From NCBI GenBank assembly GCA_007570785.1, contig ML661885.1:37955771-38019770 (forward strand): 64,000 nucleotides of DNA, in the 5' to 3' direction. The notes below the pieces were generated by a model. That model searched no databases. It saw nothing but the letters and a program-made list of their open reading frames with translations, and was not told where the DNA came from. Below are positions 33,744 through 46,011 of this stretch, in pieces. Source of the stretch: Antilocapra americana (lineage: Eukaryota; Chordata; Mammalia; Artiodactyla; Antilocapridae). The first letter of the stretch is position 1; each line of letters opens with the position of its first letter. The position numbers were made by a program, and so were the translations under genes.

Positions 33744-33960
33744 CTCTTGTTCAGTCACTCAGTGATGTCACCATGGACTCCAGCACTCCAGGCTTCCCTG
33801 TCCCTCACCATCTCCCGGAGTTTGCCCCCAAGTTCTTGTCCATTGAATCAGTGATGCCATCCAAGCTAGTACATCCTCTGCCACCCTCTTCTCCTTTTGC
33901 CTTCAAAGAGTCAGCTCATTGGAAAAGACCCTGATGCTGGGAAAGACCGAAGGTGAAAGG
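33744..33960 (-). mobile_element. BovB LINE with inverted 5' segment and TSD
   Basis: 33744..33906 is BovB 3' end in reverse orientation ('gttcagtcactcag' … 'tctccttttgccttcaa'). 33907..33960 is adjoining BovB sequence in forward orientation ('agctcattggaaaagaccctg…gaaggtgaaagg'), sharing about 12 bp of template with the first part. Exact ttctgctg at 33736..33743 and 33961..33968. Confidence 0.88.
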
Positions 33961-33968
33961 TTCTGCTG

Positions 33969-36665
33969 AGTTTGGCATAAAAGAACCAAGAAGTCTGAGA
34001 AAGATCAAAATCCCTTCTAGAGATTTTCTTCATTGTAAAACAATATCGAAACTGATTTTTCTCCAAGTTTCCCTGAGTGTCTGGATCAGACCTCAATGAT
34101 ATACAAGCAGGTAGGTAGCCCTGTGGGAAACTTCAAGAGCCCAGGGGCATGCAGAGCCTTAGACAGATGCAGTCCCGGGACTGGCTTACTCAGGCCCCAC
34201 ACTACTGACCCCCTGGCTCTGTAGCTGCTGTTTAGAAAAAAATCAGCACATGGTGGCCCATACATTTCTGAGAAGATAGCCACTCCAAAAGTTTTTTCCC
34301 CGCTCTTTGTTATCATTCTTCTCTCAGAGACTACAACCATCTTCACCAATTTGATTCATACCTGACACTCAACCCTCTGCTTCCATCAGTCATCTCAACT
34401 AGTACCTGATGAATCTCAACACAAGCCCAGACATTTCACTAGACTCTGGTTTCTCACAGACACAAAGTTACAGTCTTTACCCCACAGGTACTCACATTTA
34501 GTGAGACAGTCAGATATAGAAATCACTGCAGTCCTTATAAATCAAGTCATCCTTGTGGTCCAGTCTCAGAATAACATTAGACTGATGGTAACCATGTTCA
34601 ACACTTGTAAGTTACCAGCAACTAATTTAAAGCCTTTACTTGAATTTCTTACAGATGAGCAAAGGCAGTTCCATTCATAATCCACTACAACATTTTACAG
34701 TCTCCCTAGATCCATACTGAATTAGTAATTTGGAAAACCAAATTGTGGGCATATGAGAAATGTGAGGAAAAGTTCAATGACATGGAAGATGATGGGTTAA
34801 AGAAGATGAGTCTGGAGGAGGGAAACTTGGTTAGGACTATTACACTCTCTGAAGGCAGGAGGGAATGAAAACATCAACTCAAACAGTAGGGTGGGGATGA
34901 GTTGAACAGGATGGATTCAAGAGACAGTTAGGGGAGAAGGGAAGGAGAGGTTCGGAAGGAGATGCCCGCAGTCCTGCAGGATCAACTGCAGTCCGGCTCT
35001 TCCACATGGAAGTTGCTCAGGTCACCTTCGACTCAGCACGTCCAAACCAAGCTGATATTACCTTCAATGCAGTTCTCCTACCTGGCTCTGTCATGTGTCA
35101 GTCAGCCCATGGACTTCCTAGCTTCTGGTCTTCAAAAATGTTTGTGAGTTGTTTCCTTTCCCTTTTCCCTCTTTCCTAATAGTCAAGTCTGACACTAAGC
35201 TTTGTCATTTCTTCCTTTTATACATAGCTCTTTGCTGTCCTCTTAAGCTCCCATTGGTGAGGTCCAGCTCTCCTCTCCTCTAGATGATTACAGAGGCAAC
35301 AGCTGGCCTCCTTGACTGTAGTCTCTCTCCACTGCCCACAACATCCATATCATGACAGAAAGATGAATCTTCCCAACACATGGCTTCCTTCCTCACACCA
35401 CATTGCCACACTGCATCAGATCCAAACACCTCTGCTGGCTCTAAAGAGCTCAGCCGTGTGGGCTCAGTCATGATGTGGCTTGGCTCAAACTATGCATCTT
35501 ATCCTCCAGACAGGCTGGTGTCCTTCTGTTCCCTGTAAGTGCCAGGCTCATGCCCACCTCAGTGATACTGCTGGGGGTGATCTCTTCCCTGCAGGGGTCT
35601 CCCTCCCTCCCTCAACTTTCCAAACTGGTGAGGGGGCAATACAGACCGGCGCTGCTCAACAGCACCCACAGCTGGTATCAACATCACCCAGCTCAGCACT
35701 TAACGACGCCTTCTTATTCCAAGTGCCAAAGGCTGCTCTCTCTAGCTAGGATGCTCATTTCACAGGGAACAAAGTCTGCCACTGTGCCAGCTCCCTCTGC
35801 TAACCTAAGAAGAGGAAAGATCTCAAGGGATCTTTGGCATTTTCATTTTTGTTCTCATTGGGAACTATAACAATAATTTTGGAACAAATTCACACACAAT
35901 TCTAATTCATTTTTAATTAGTAAATCACATACTTTATTTAAAATGAAACTATAACTTAGATTTAAGTCATATAACCTATTGGAAAACATGAATATCGCAA
36001 TCTCTGCAAACTATAGTGGATATAGTCAGTTTTTTTTCCTTTATCAGAGTTTTTAAAGGTACTAAAAAGAATCAGAAGGGAGTTTCTATTTGTAAAGAGC
36101 CCATCACATGTCAGGCAGTGACATGAGTTTTTTTAAAACCTCCCTACTCTATTGAGATATGTACAAAGGATTTTTTTTTCTTTAAAATAGACTTCTATTT
36201 AAAAAATACACTTACAAATAGCACTTGGGTATGAAGTTGAAGAATTGCACTTTAAGTCTAATGGAAATTAAAAGTACTTCAATTGTCACATTTTGGCTTT
36301 TAAAAGAAGCTGATGAAACATTGTTTTAGAAAGCTGTCTAGTAAAATAAAGATGTGAGATTTCACAAACAATTTTAGGAATAAATCTGAATAAATTAAGA
36401 TACAGAAAAATGTAAGTGTTCATCACAGTTGAATACATCGTGGCATATAATCAAACAAATATCAAACAGTATTTATATATTTCATGTATTGAAAGGTTGA
36501 AGCAGAGCACGATGTGTCAAATGAGGAGCCTATAAACAGTATAACAGAAGGAACATGTAGGTAAAATTTCCTATCAGAGGTTACTATAGAGTTCCCTGCA
36601 CCTTCCCAGACCCCATGCTTCCCATACCCTGCAGTCCAATTTGTTTAAGAATAAAATTATCAACT
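33969..36665. other. Unique sequence, about 2.7 kb
   Basis: The longest repeat-poor stretch. 34900..35850 is GC-moderate with open frames on both strands; 35880..36560 is AT-rich. I found no defensible exon. Confidence 0.4.
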
Positions 36666-36678
36666 CTTTCTCATTTTA

Positions 36679-37612
36679 TTTTATTTTTTTATTTTTTTTC
36701 CTCCCTTTTATTGTTTTTGTCATACAATGCCATGATATCACCATGGGTTTACATATGCTCCCCCTCCAGAAACCCCTCCCTCCCCCCTCCCTCCTCCCTC
36801 CCCCCCGGGAAATCTCGATGCACCAGCCCCGAGAATCAATCCTGGGCTGGCAATTGATTAGACATATGATAATTAACATGTTTCAATGCCATTCTCCCAT
36901 ATCATCCCACCCTTTCCCTCATTCACAGAGTCCACGAGTCTATTCTATACATCTGCATTCCTTTTGCTGTCTCGCATGTTGGGTTCTCGTTACTGTCTTT
37001 CTAAATTCCATATATATGTGTTAATATACTGTATTGTTGTTTTTGCTTCTGGCTTACTTCACTCTGGATAATGGGCTCCAGTTCGGTCCATCTGAGTAGA
37101 ATTGATTCAAATGAATTTTTTTTAATGCTGAGTAATATTCCATTGTGTATATGTACCACAGCTTTCTTATCCATTCATCAGTTGATGGGCATCTAGGTTG
37201 CTTCCATGTCCTGGCTATTGTAAACAATGCAGCGATGAACAACCCAATCAAAAAGTGGGTCAAAGAACTTAACAGACATTTCTCCAAAGAAGACATAAAA
37301 ATGGCTAACAAACACATGAAAAGATGTTCAACATCACTCATTATCAGAGAAATGCAAATCAAAACCACAATGAGGTACCACTTTACACCAGTCAGAATGG
37401 CTGCCATCCAAAAATCTACAAGCAATAAATGCTGGAGAGGATGTGGAGAAAAGGGAACTCTCTTACACTGTTGGTGGGAATGTAAACTAGTACAGCCACT
37501 ATGGAAAACAGTGTGGAGGTTCCTTAAAAAGCTGCAAATAGTCCTGCCATATGACCCAGCAATCCCACTGCTGGGCATATACACCGAGGAAACCAGAATT
37601 GAAAGAGCCACC
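36679..37612 (-). mobile_element. Young L1 with 5' inversion and 13-bp TSD
   Basis: 36679..37240 is L1 3' UTR and 3' end in reverse orientation (poly-T, C-rich tract, 'tgagtaatattccattgtg', 'gtaaacaatgcagcgatgaac'). 37241..37612 is the ORF2 C-terminus in forward orientation, readable as a frame ([30 protein letters not shown]). Exact ctttctcatttta at 36666..36678 and 37613..37625. The frame in the inverted part is still open, so the copy is young. Neither part is functional. Confidence 0.94.
36773..36809 (-). repeat. C-rich tract, G-quadruplex candidate on minus strand
   Basis: Reverse complement of the L1 3' UTR G-tract also seen at 8994..9029. Confidence 0.8.
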
Positions 37613-37625
37613 CTTTCTCATTTTA

Positions 37626-38136
37626 AAATGATATATTCTTCATCAGAGAGTCTCTCCCTGATCTACCTAGTAGCCCTGCAGCTCCTTTGCTAGAAACTAA
37701 GATTCTAAACCACTGCAGTGGGATTGTTCCCCACTGCTTCAGTATTTTCTTCCCCAGCAACCTCACCCTTCCACCTTCAGACTGGGTGATCTGAGAATAT
37801 GTGACCAAGGGCAAAGCCAGTCAGCACTGGGCATTCTCAGGGACCATGTGATTGGCTCAGGGGCATCCCATGACCAAGGTCAGTAACTCTCAGGACCTCC
37901 GCAGGAGTTAATGGAAGAGGCTCTCTTTCCCACTGGACTGGACTCTGGGAGCTTTGACACTGGGCTGTGCCAGTGCAAGGGAAGACGCTTTCTGAGAATG
38001 GAGCCCACACCACAGAAGGGATGTGAGACACGGAGAGGGGACATGGGGTCCCTGACATCAAGTGAGCCTTGAACCCAACCTCACCCCCAGACATTCCTGC
38101 ACTTGGCCTTTCTGTTACCTGAACCAGCACAGTACT
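37626..38136. other. Unique or old-repeat sequence
   Basis: 37830..38040 ('gattggctcaggggcatccc') looks like an old mammalian repeat, family not identified. Confidence 0.35.
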
Positions 38137-38144
38137 TCCCCTAC

Positions 38145-38291
38145 TATTTTTTGGGGGGCGGGGAGCAGAACAGTTTACTTATATTTTTTTGGCTGTGTCA
38201 TGCCGCATGTGAGACCTGAGCTCTCTGAGGATCATACCCATGCCCGATGCTTTGGAAGCTTGGAGTCGTAACCACTGGACTGCCAGGGAAA
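38145..38291 (-). mobile_element. CHR-type SINE with 8-bp TSD
   Basis: Reverse SINE ('ggctgtgtcatgccgcatgtg' … 'ctggactgccaggg'). tcccctac at 38137..38144 and 38292..38299. Confidence 0.85.
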
Positions 38292-38299
38292 TCCCCTAC

Positions 38300-38892
38300 A
38301 GTCCCTTCTTTTGCTGAGAGTTTTACCTTGGTAGATGTTGATTTTTTCTTTATTACTTGCCACCAAAAGTGTCCTAACCGATGCACAGTGTCGACCACAA
38401 GCTTTGCATTTCAATAGCACTCAAGTTCTGCAGTACCTGGACATCAGCTCACAAAAGATTTTCTCTTGTTTGAGCTTACAGTAGGATCTGCACTGGAGTT
38501 CAGACATGTTAGGACACACCGGGTCGGGGGCGGCGGAGCTAGCAGCATATTTGTATTATCCTCCCCAAAATAACTTGCCCTCAGGGGAGAGGAGCCAGGC
38601 CCAGTGCGTGTCACCCAAGAAGGAGAAGAGCCAAGCCTCACGGCTGGAGGGGAGAAGCAATTTTAAAATGAATCATCCTTTATCCCTAAGCTCTGTCTTC
38701 TGTCCACAACCTGACCCCAGAGAGCACAAGCAAAAATTAAGAAAGCTGCTGGTCAGAAACTTCTCTTAAGTGATAGGGTATAAGCCACACTACTCGGGGA
38801 CCCCTCTAAAACTACAACATAACACGAAAAGGGGAAAGAAGTCTCCTTTCCTACTTTGTAATATAACTCTGCTCATTCTGGACATCTTGCTA
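38300..38892. other. Unique sequence
   Basis: No repeat or exon recognised. Confidence 0.4.
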
Positions 38893-39056
38893 CAGCAGGG
38901 CCTCTCAAACTCAGTACTGTGCCGCTTGGGGAAGGATAATCTCTGCCTGTTGGGACGGCAGGGTGTTTGGCAGCCCCGGCCTCTACCCTCTAGGTGCCTA
39001 CAGCACCGCCCCCTAGTGGTGACGTTCCAAAATGTCTCCAGATGGTGTTCCCAGGG
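38893..39056 (-). mobile_element. MER5A-type DNA transposon
   Basis: Reverse MER5A: 'agggcctctcaaactcagt', 'cctctaccctctaggtgcc', 'aaaatgtctccagatggt'. Non-autonomous hAT-type relic. Confidence 0.78.
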
Positions 39057-39059
39057 CTG

Positions 39060-39138
39060 CGCTGTGCTTAGTCGCTCAGTCGCGTCTGACTCTTTGTAAC
39101 CCCACGGATCATAGCCTGCCAGGCTTCTCTGTCCCTAG
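39060..39138 (-). mobile_element. Bov-tA/Bov-A fragment
   Basis: 'cttagtcgctcagtcgcgtc' … 'ccaggcttctctgtccctagg', truncated. Confidence 0.83.
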
Positions 39139-39141
39139 GTA

Positions 39142-39345
39142 GTCCCCAGCCATTTTGGAACCTGGGACTGGGTTTCATGGAAGACAATTTTTTCATGCAT
39201 GGGGGGATGGTTTGGGGATCATTCAAATCACTACATTAATTGTGCGCTTTATTTCTATTATTATTATATCAGCTCAACCTCAGATCATCAGGCATTATTA
39301 GATCCCAGAAGTTAGGTAAATAGCCTAGTTGAGAACCTCCGCTTT
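39142..39345. mobile_element. Unclassified old mammalian repeat
   Basis: 'ccccagccattttggaacc', 'tttcatggaagacaatttttt' and 'cagatcatcaggcattattag' are familiar as a dispersed mammalian repeat whose family I cannot name. Confidence 0.45.
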
Positions 39346-40124
39346 AGAGTCTTAGTGGTTGTGGCAATAACTAATAGGGGACTTCAGTGCCCACTAAAAG
39401 TGACAGTGATGCCCAGGTGCAAAAATAAAGGTGCCTGGAAGATATGCCAGTGCCTGCCCAGGATATGGGTGTCTGTGTGTGGGAAGGGTGGGGACAGCAA
39501 GTGAGGGGGCAGTTTCTAAAACAGAAAAAAAAAATCCCAAACAAAAATAGGACCCCATCTTAGCAGAATCGGAGCTAGCTAGTCCTACCCTGAGGACCCC
39601 CTGAAATACTTTGGGAGATGGCAGAGGGCTGAGGGACCGAGAGAACAAGTAAGTGGTGGTGAGAAGCAGTGAAATATGCTCTTTGTTCTTCCTGTGAGCC
39701 CCTCTGTACCAAGAGGCCAGTGAGATCTGAGGACCTTTGGATTAAATCTGGAAAATCCCATAACTTTGAATTATACCAAATAACTTTGGCTCAAGAAGAC
39801 CCACCACTGTTCTCTCAGTCACAAGTAAATTTACCTACAGCCACAGGGAATATACTCCAGCCTCTATTTCTGGGGCTTGGATGTGCCAGTATGTGTACTG
39901 AAAGAAGAGAATGCAGGAAGGTGTTTCCTTAGAAAATTTAATCAAGAGTCTCCAGGAAAGCAGTAAGATTAGCTTGAGTGAAAAGGAGGCATTGAGACAG
40001 ACAGAAAATAATCCCTGCTGGCAATGGAAGCAGAGTTTGATGACAAGCAGAAAAGCTTCTTTCGATTTTCAAAAGGAATCAGATTCACTGATTCACCACA
40101 TTTTCCTTCGCCTCTTATGTCTGA
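39346..40124. other. Unique sequence
   Basis: No exon with paired splice sites. Short open frames only. Confidence 0.4.
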
Positions 40125-40255
40125 CGGTGAGACGTCATGAGAACTGGCTTTGCTGTCAGACAGAACTGGGGTCCAAGCCCTTCACCTGTTTGTTAGATGA
40201 TCTTGAGTAAGTTTCTTTTCCAAGTGTCAGGTTCCTTATCTAATAGAGCAGAGCA
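40125..40255 (+). mobile_element. MIR SINE
   Basis: 'gctttgctgtcagacagaac', 'gatgatcttgagtaagtttc'. Confidence 0.6.
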
Positions 40256-40724
40256 GCTAGAGCAGCTGGACACTTCGGAGGTGCCTTCCCACATGCTAGC
40301 TGACCCTCCACAAAGGGAAGCAGAGGGTGACTCCTGGACGGACATTCTTTCAGGGGATAGCGATCAGTGGGTGCTATTACTTGAAGGCCTTGTAGGGGGA
40401 TCACAGACCAATGAGGCTGGTCCCTGCCCCAAAGAAGTTTGACATCCCATTCTTCGATCCCACTGAACAAACATCTAAATCACGTGCAAGTACAGAACTG
40501 GGCCTGTGGGCTATAGTGAGTGCTAACACAAGACCCTGGCAGCAAGTAGAAGAAAGAAAAGGAGAAAAAGGAAAAGTGAGGCTGGGCCCCACTCTTCAGG
40601 CATGTAGTAAGTGGGAAAGGAGATACTGGTGAACTCAAGCTTCCCAAAAATGTCCATTCCACAGGGTCTTGTATTTCAAGGTCAAAGCCCTTTGCACATT
40701 TGTGTCTATTTTACTAATTACTTG

Positions 40725-40838
40725 GCTACTGTTTGTCTCCAGTGTTAGAGGATATTCCCCATAAAGGGAGAAACTGAGTCTCACTTGCTCTACACTATAC
40801 TTTTAGCACCAGCATTTAGAAGACACTCAGAAATAGTG
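40725..40838 (+). mobile_element. L2-like 3' end
   Basis: 'gtttgtctccagtgttag…ccataaagggagaaactgag…tagcaccagcatttagaag' follows the L2 3' layout, diverged. Confidence 0.45.
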
Positions 40839-40841
40839 TAC

Positions 40842-41189
40842 CTCTTGATATGATACTATACACAGAAAATCCTAAAGATGCCCCTGGAAAACTACTGTAG
40901 CTCTTTAATGAATTTGGTAAACTTGCCGGATACAAAATTAATATAAAAATGTTGCCTTTCTAAGCACTAACAATGAACTATCAGAAAGAGAAATTAAAGA
41001 AACTATCCCATTTACTATCACATCAAAAAGACTAAAATACCTAGAAATAAACTTACCTCAGAAGGTAAAAGACCTGTACTCAAAAAACTGTAAGACAGTG
41101 ATGAAACAAATTGAACATGACACAAGAAGATAGAAAGACATACCATGTTCCTGTATCAGAAGAATTAATATCATTAAAATAGCCATACT
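40842..41189 (+). mobile_element. Long old L1, left part (ORF2)
   Basis: ORF2 palm-to-thumb region sequence: 'ctaggaaataaa'-like 'ctagaaataaacttacctc' and 'tatcattaaaatagccatac'. Interrupted by BovB. Confidence 0.9.
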
Positions 41190-41807
41190 TCAGTTCAGCT
41201 GCTCAGTCGTGTCTGACTCTTTGTGACCCCACAAACTGCAGCACTCCCTGTCCATCACCAACTCCTGGAGTCCACCTGAATCCGTGTCCATCGAGTCGGA
41301 GATGCCATCCAGCCATCTCATCCTCTGTCGTCCCCTTCTCCTCCTGCCCCCAATCCTTCCCAGCATCAGGGTCTTTTCAAATGAGTCAGCTCTTCGCATC
41401 AGGTGGCCAACTGATTTGAGTTTCAGCTTCAGCATCAGTCCTTCCAATGAACACCCAGGACTGATCTCCTTTAGGATGGACTGGATGGATCTCCTTGCAG
41501 TCCAAGGGGCTCTCAAGAGTCTTCTCCAACACCACAGTTCAAAAGCATCAATTCTTCGGCGCTCAGCTTTCTTTATAGTTCAACTCACATCCATACATGA
41601 ATATTGGAAAAACCACAGCCTTGGCTAGATGGACTTTTGTTGACAAAGTAATGTCTCTGCTTTTCAATAGGTTGTCTAGGTTGGCCATAACTTTCCTCCC
41701 AAGGAGTAAGCGTCCTTTAATTTCATGGCTGCAATCACCATCTGCAGTGATTTTGGAGCCCAGAAAAATAAAGTCAGCCACTGTTTCCACTGTTTCCCCA
41801 TCTATTT
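41190..41807 (-). mobile_element. BovB LINE inserted in L1 with 8-bp TSD
   Basis: 618 bp of reverse BovB from 'cagttcagctgctcag' to the 'tgtttccccatctatt' region. gccatact at 41182..41189 and 41808..41815. L1 resumes in register. Confidence 0.95.
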
Positions 41808-43210
41808 GCCATACTACTCAAGGTAATCTAAAGATTCAACGCAATCCCTATCAAAATACCAATAGCATTTCACAGAACTAGAGTAATTTGAAAATTTTGT
41901 ATGGAAACACAAAAGACTATGAATAGCCAAAACAATCTTGAGAAAAAACAAGGCTAAGGGAATCACACTCCCTGATTTCAGGCTATATTACAAAGCTACA
42001 GTAATCAAAACAGTATGATACTTAAAACTCCTAGAAGAGAACACAGGCAAAACATTCCCTGGCATAAATCATACCAATCAGTTTCCCTGAGCAATAGAAA
42101 TAAAGGCAAAAATAAACAAATGGGACCTAATCAAACTTATAAGCTTTTACACAGCAAAGGAAACTATAAACAAATGAAAGGACAACTGGTGGATGGGGAG
42201 GAAATATTTGGAGGTGATATGACTGACAAGGATTTAATTTCCAAAATATACAAAAAGCTCACATTACTCAATAACAAAGAAGCAAACACCCCAACTGAAA
42301 AATGGACAGAAGACTTGAATAGCCATTTTTTCAAAGAGGAAATGCAGATGGCCGACAGGTACATGAAAAGATGCTCAGAAACTCTAATGGGGAATGCAAA
42401 TCAAAATCACAACGAGATATCACTTCACACAATAGGCATTGTCAGAATGCCTATCATCAAAAAGAATGCAAATGACAAATGTTGGCAAGAATGAGGAGAA
42501 AAGGAAACCATCATATACTGTGAGTGGGAATGTAAATTGGTGCAGCCACTATGGAAAAAAGTATGGAAGTTTCTCAAAAAACTAAAAACAGAAACACCAT
42601 ATGACTCAGCAATTCCACATCTGGGTATATATCCAAAAGAACCTGAAAATATTAATTCAAAAAGATACATGCACCCAGTGTTCATAGTCACATTATTTAC
42701 AATTGACAAGCAACCTAAATGTCCATAAATAGATGAATGGTTAAAGAAGATGTGGTGTGTGTGTGTATAAATATATATATATATGGAAAGGAATACTATT
42801 CAGTCACAAAAAAGAATAAAATTTTGCCATTTACAGCAACATGGATGGACTTGGAGGGCATTATGCTAAGTGAAATAAGTCAAAGAGAGACAAATACTGT
42901 ATGATACAACATATATGTGGAATCTAAAAAATACAGCCAACTGGTAAATATAACAAAAATGAAACAGATTCACAGATATAGAGAACAAATGAGTAGTTAT
43001 GGGGAGAAGGTAGCGGGGAGAGGCTATATAAGGGAAGGGTAGGGGCTTAAGAGATACTATTATGTACAAAATAAGCTGCAAGAACATATCGCCCAACACA
43101 GGGAATATGGCCAATATTTTATAATAACTATAAATGAAGTAAAATCTTTAAAAAGTGTGAATCACCATGTTGTACACCTGTAATTTATATAAATATATTA
43201 TACATCAACT
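41808..43210 (+). mobile_element. Long old L1, right part (ORF2 end and 3' UTR)
   Basis: 'aaagattcaacgcaatccctatc', an ORF2 C-terminal relic around 42290..42490 (MADRYMKRCSETL) with stops and frameshifts, then 3' UTR 'atggatggacttggagggc' to 'catcaactatacttca'. Contains (GT)n(AT)n at 42755..42785. Confidence 0.92.
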
Positions 43211-43218
43211 ATACTTCA

Positions 43219-43296
43219 AGAAAAGCCAAGCACAGAAGAACTGCAGTCCATGGGGTCACAAAGAGTGGGACATGACTGAGCATCTGAACTGAACTG
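43219..43296 (+). mobile_element. 78-bp BovB with internal deletion and TSD
   Basis: 43219..43241 matches BovB 'gaaagctgagcaccgaagaa', then jumps directly to the 3' tip 'ctgcagtccatggggtcac…ctgaactgaactg'. atacttca at 43211..43218 and 43297..43304 lies at the L1 tail. Confidence 0.82.
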
Positions 43297-43423
43297 ATAC
43301 TTCAGTTAAAAACAAAAAGAAATAGTGTACATCTTGAATCTCAAATAGCACATTTCTGTTTCTGAAATATTAAAGTATATTTTAAAATTAATGTTGTAAG
43401 TAATCTGCTCAACGTTTTCTCCT

Positions 43424-43582
43424 TTTTTTAATGAAGAAAATTGACTTGGCCACGCCACACCTTGGTTTCGGATTTGAACTCTTAGCTGCCACATGGGGAA
43501 TCTAGTTTCCCGGCAAGGGATGGATCCCAGCCCCCTGCACTGGGAGGGTGGACTCAGCCACTGGACCACCAGGGAAGTCCCT
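43424..43582 (-). mobile_element. CHR-type SINE
   Basis: Reverse SINE ('ttgacttggccacgccac' … 'ccaccagggaagtccc'). tctcctttt / tctccttct at the two ends. Confidence 0.88.
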
Positions 43583-43591
43583 CTCCTTCTT

Positions 43592-44094
43592 AAGAGCCAT
43601 TATTTAACTGATCTCACAACCCACAGAGTTTTTAGAACCATAGAAAGGTGTTTCCTAGCTAACTGAACAATGCAGTCAGGGAGTGGCACCCAGCTGCAAT
43701 CTCCTCTCCTCCCTTCAGAGGTGAAGGATGGGTGTCCACCCCAATTCCAGTGCTCCCCAAAATTCAGGGACTGAGATGCCCCATCATTCAACCCTAAGAA
43801 AGACACTTTCCCACAGGTGAATTTGGAAGGAGAAGTAAACAGTCAAATATTTAAGGCAGGCATACCTAATAAAATAGACCTGGGGAGAGCCGATATGGAG
43901 GCTTTGCAACTGCCATCCTGAGATAGTCCCTGGAGGCAGGATGTGCTCCATTAAATGCAGCTGACCTTCAAGAACAAAGTCCCAGCAGGGTAAGAATGCA
44001 CATCTGGCTCTTGATGGAAGGCACTCCATTTTACCAACCATGTGTGAGGAAGTAATGCAGGCCAGTTGGGTGCAGAAGCCCTGGCATAAACTAA
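43592..44094. other. Unique sequence
   Basis: No repeat or exon recognised. Confidence 0.4.
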
Positions 44095-45470
44095 AATATT
44101 ATGCCTTATTAGGGAAAAAAATTCCTCAGTAAATGATGTTGGGGGAGAACTGGATAGCCACATGCAAAAGAATGAAACTGGACCCCTGTTTTACTTCACT
44201 CACAAAAATTTGAAATGGATTAAAGACGTCAGTGTAAGAGCTGGAACTGTAAATCTCCTAGAAGAAAACATGGGAGGAAAGTTCCTTGACATGAGTCTTA
44301 GTTATGACGTTTTGTGTTTGACAACATAAGCACAAGCAATAAAAGCAAAAATAAAAAAGAGAGATTACATCAAGCTAACATTCTTCTGCAGGACAAAGGA
44401 AAATATCAGCAACATGAAAAGGCAACCTACAGAATGGGAGAAAATATTTGCTAATCATGTATCTGAAAGGGGTTAATATTTAAAATATATAAGGATTTCA
44501 TATAGCTTAATAGTGAAAACACAACCCAATTTAAAAATGGGCACAAGACCTAAACAGATATTTTCCCCAATGGCCAAGAGGTGCATGAAAAGGGGCTCAA
44601 CATCACTATCAGGAAAATGCAAATCAAAACCACAATGATATATCACCTCACACCTGTTAAAATGGCTATTATTATTTTTAAAAATGTCGATAAGGATGTA
44701 GAAAAAGATAACACATATTCACTGTTCATGTGACTGTAGATTAGTGCAGCCACTCAAAATATTGAAACTAGAACCACCATATATTCCAGCAACTCCACTT
44801 ATGGTTATAGAGCTGAAGAAAATTAAATCACTACTTTGAAGAGCTATCTGCACCCTCGTTCACTGCAACATTACTCACAAGAGTCAAGATAGGGAAACAA
44901 CCTAAAATTCCATTGGTAGATGAACGGATTTTAAAAATGTAGTATGTATATATACACATACACAATGGAATATTATTCAGTCATAAAAAGGAAGGAATCC
45001 TACAATTTGTGACAACATGTATGAGTCTTGAGAGTGTTATGTGCTAAATGAAATTACTCAAAGACAAACACTGTATGACCTCATTTACACGTGGAATCTG
45101 AAAAAAAAAACTGAATTCATAGACACAGAGAGTAGATTGAGAATTGTCATGGGTGGGGGTGGGAAGTAAATGTCAAATATCTAGTTATACAATGCATAAA
45201 GTTCTGGGGATTTAATGTATATCTTAATGACTATATAGTTAATACTGTATTATATAATTAAGAGTTGCTAAGAGAGCAGATCATGAAAGTTCTCACCACA
45301 CAGAAAGGTAACTAACTGTATGATAAGATGAACATGTTGACTAATCTTATTGTGGTAATCATCTTCCAATATATACATATATCAAATCATTTTGTACATT
45401 TTAAACTTGTATGTTATGTAGGTTTATGTTATAAGTCAATTATATCTCAATAAAGCTGTAAAAAAATGTG
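44095..45470 (+). mobile_element. Old L1, ORF2 end and 3' UTR
   Basis: Continuous 5'-truncated L1: 'aaatggattaaagacgtcag', 'gcaaatcaaaaccacaatg', 'acaatggaatattattcagtc', 'tatatctcaataaagctgt' and A-tail. Many stops. Confidence 0.93.
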
Positions 45471-45604
45471 CTTTATTAGTACCACTGAGGTTAAACTCTA
45501 TGTTCAAAAGTACCCTTCAGATAGTTTTTCACAATGCATTAGAAAGGATCGGTATACTTATTATAGTTAAACCTATTATGCTTATCAGTATATATACTGT
45601 AATA

Positions 45605-46011
45605 GTATGAGTTGAATTGTATCCCCCCAAATTCATATACTGAAGTCCTAATCACCAGAACCTCAGAATGTTGACCTTATTTGGAGGTTGCAGCAGATGG
45701 AACTAGTTAACTTAATTAGTTAAGATGAGATCATTGTCCTAATCCACTATAACTGGTGTCCTTATGACAAGGAGAAGTCTGGACACAGACACACACACAT
45801 AGGGAGAAATCAAATAAAGGCACAAGTCTAAAAGTGATGCTTCTGCCAGCCAAGGAACCCGAAAGGTTGCCATCAAACTACCAGAGGCTAAGAGAGAGGC
45901 ATGGAACAGATTCTCCCCCACCTCACATAGAAGGACCCACCCTGCCGACACCATGATCTTGGACTTCAGGTCCCCAGAACTGGGAGAGAATAAATTCTTG
46001 TTGCTTTTCAG
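45605..46011 (+). mobile_element. MLT1-type MaLR LTR, left part
   Basis: 'gttgaattgtatccccccaaattcatatactgaag', 'ctggacacagacacacac', 'accctgccgacaccatgatc', 'gagaataaattcttgttgc'. Continues at 46553. Confidence 0.92.
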
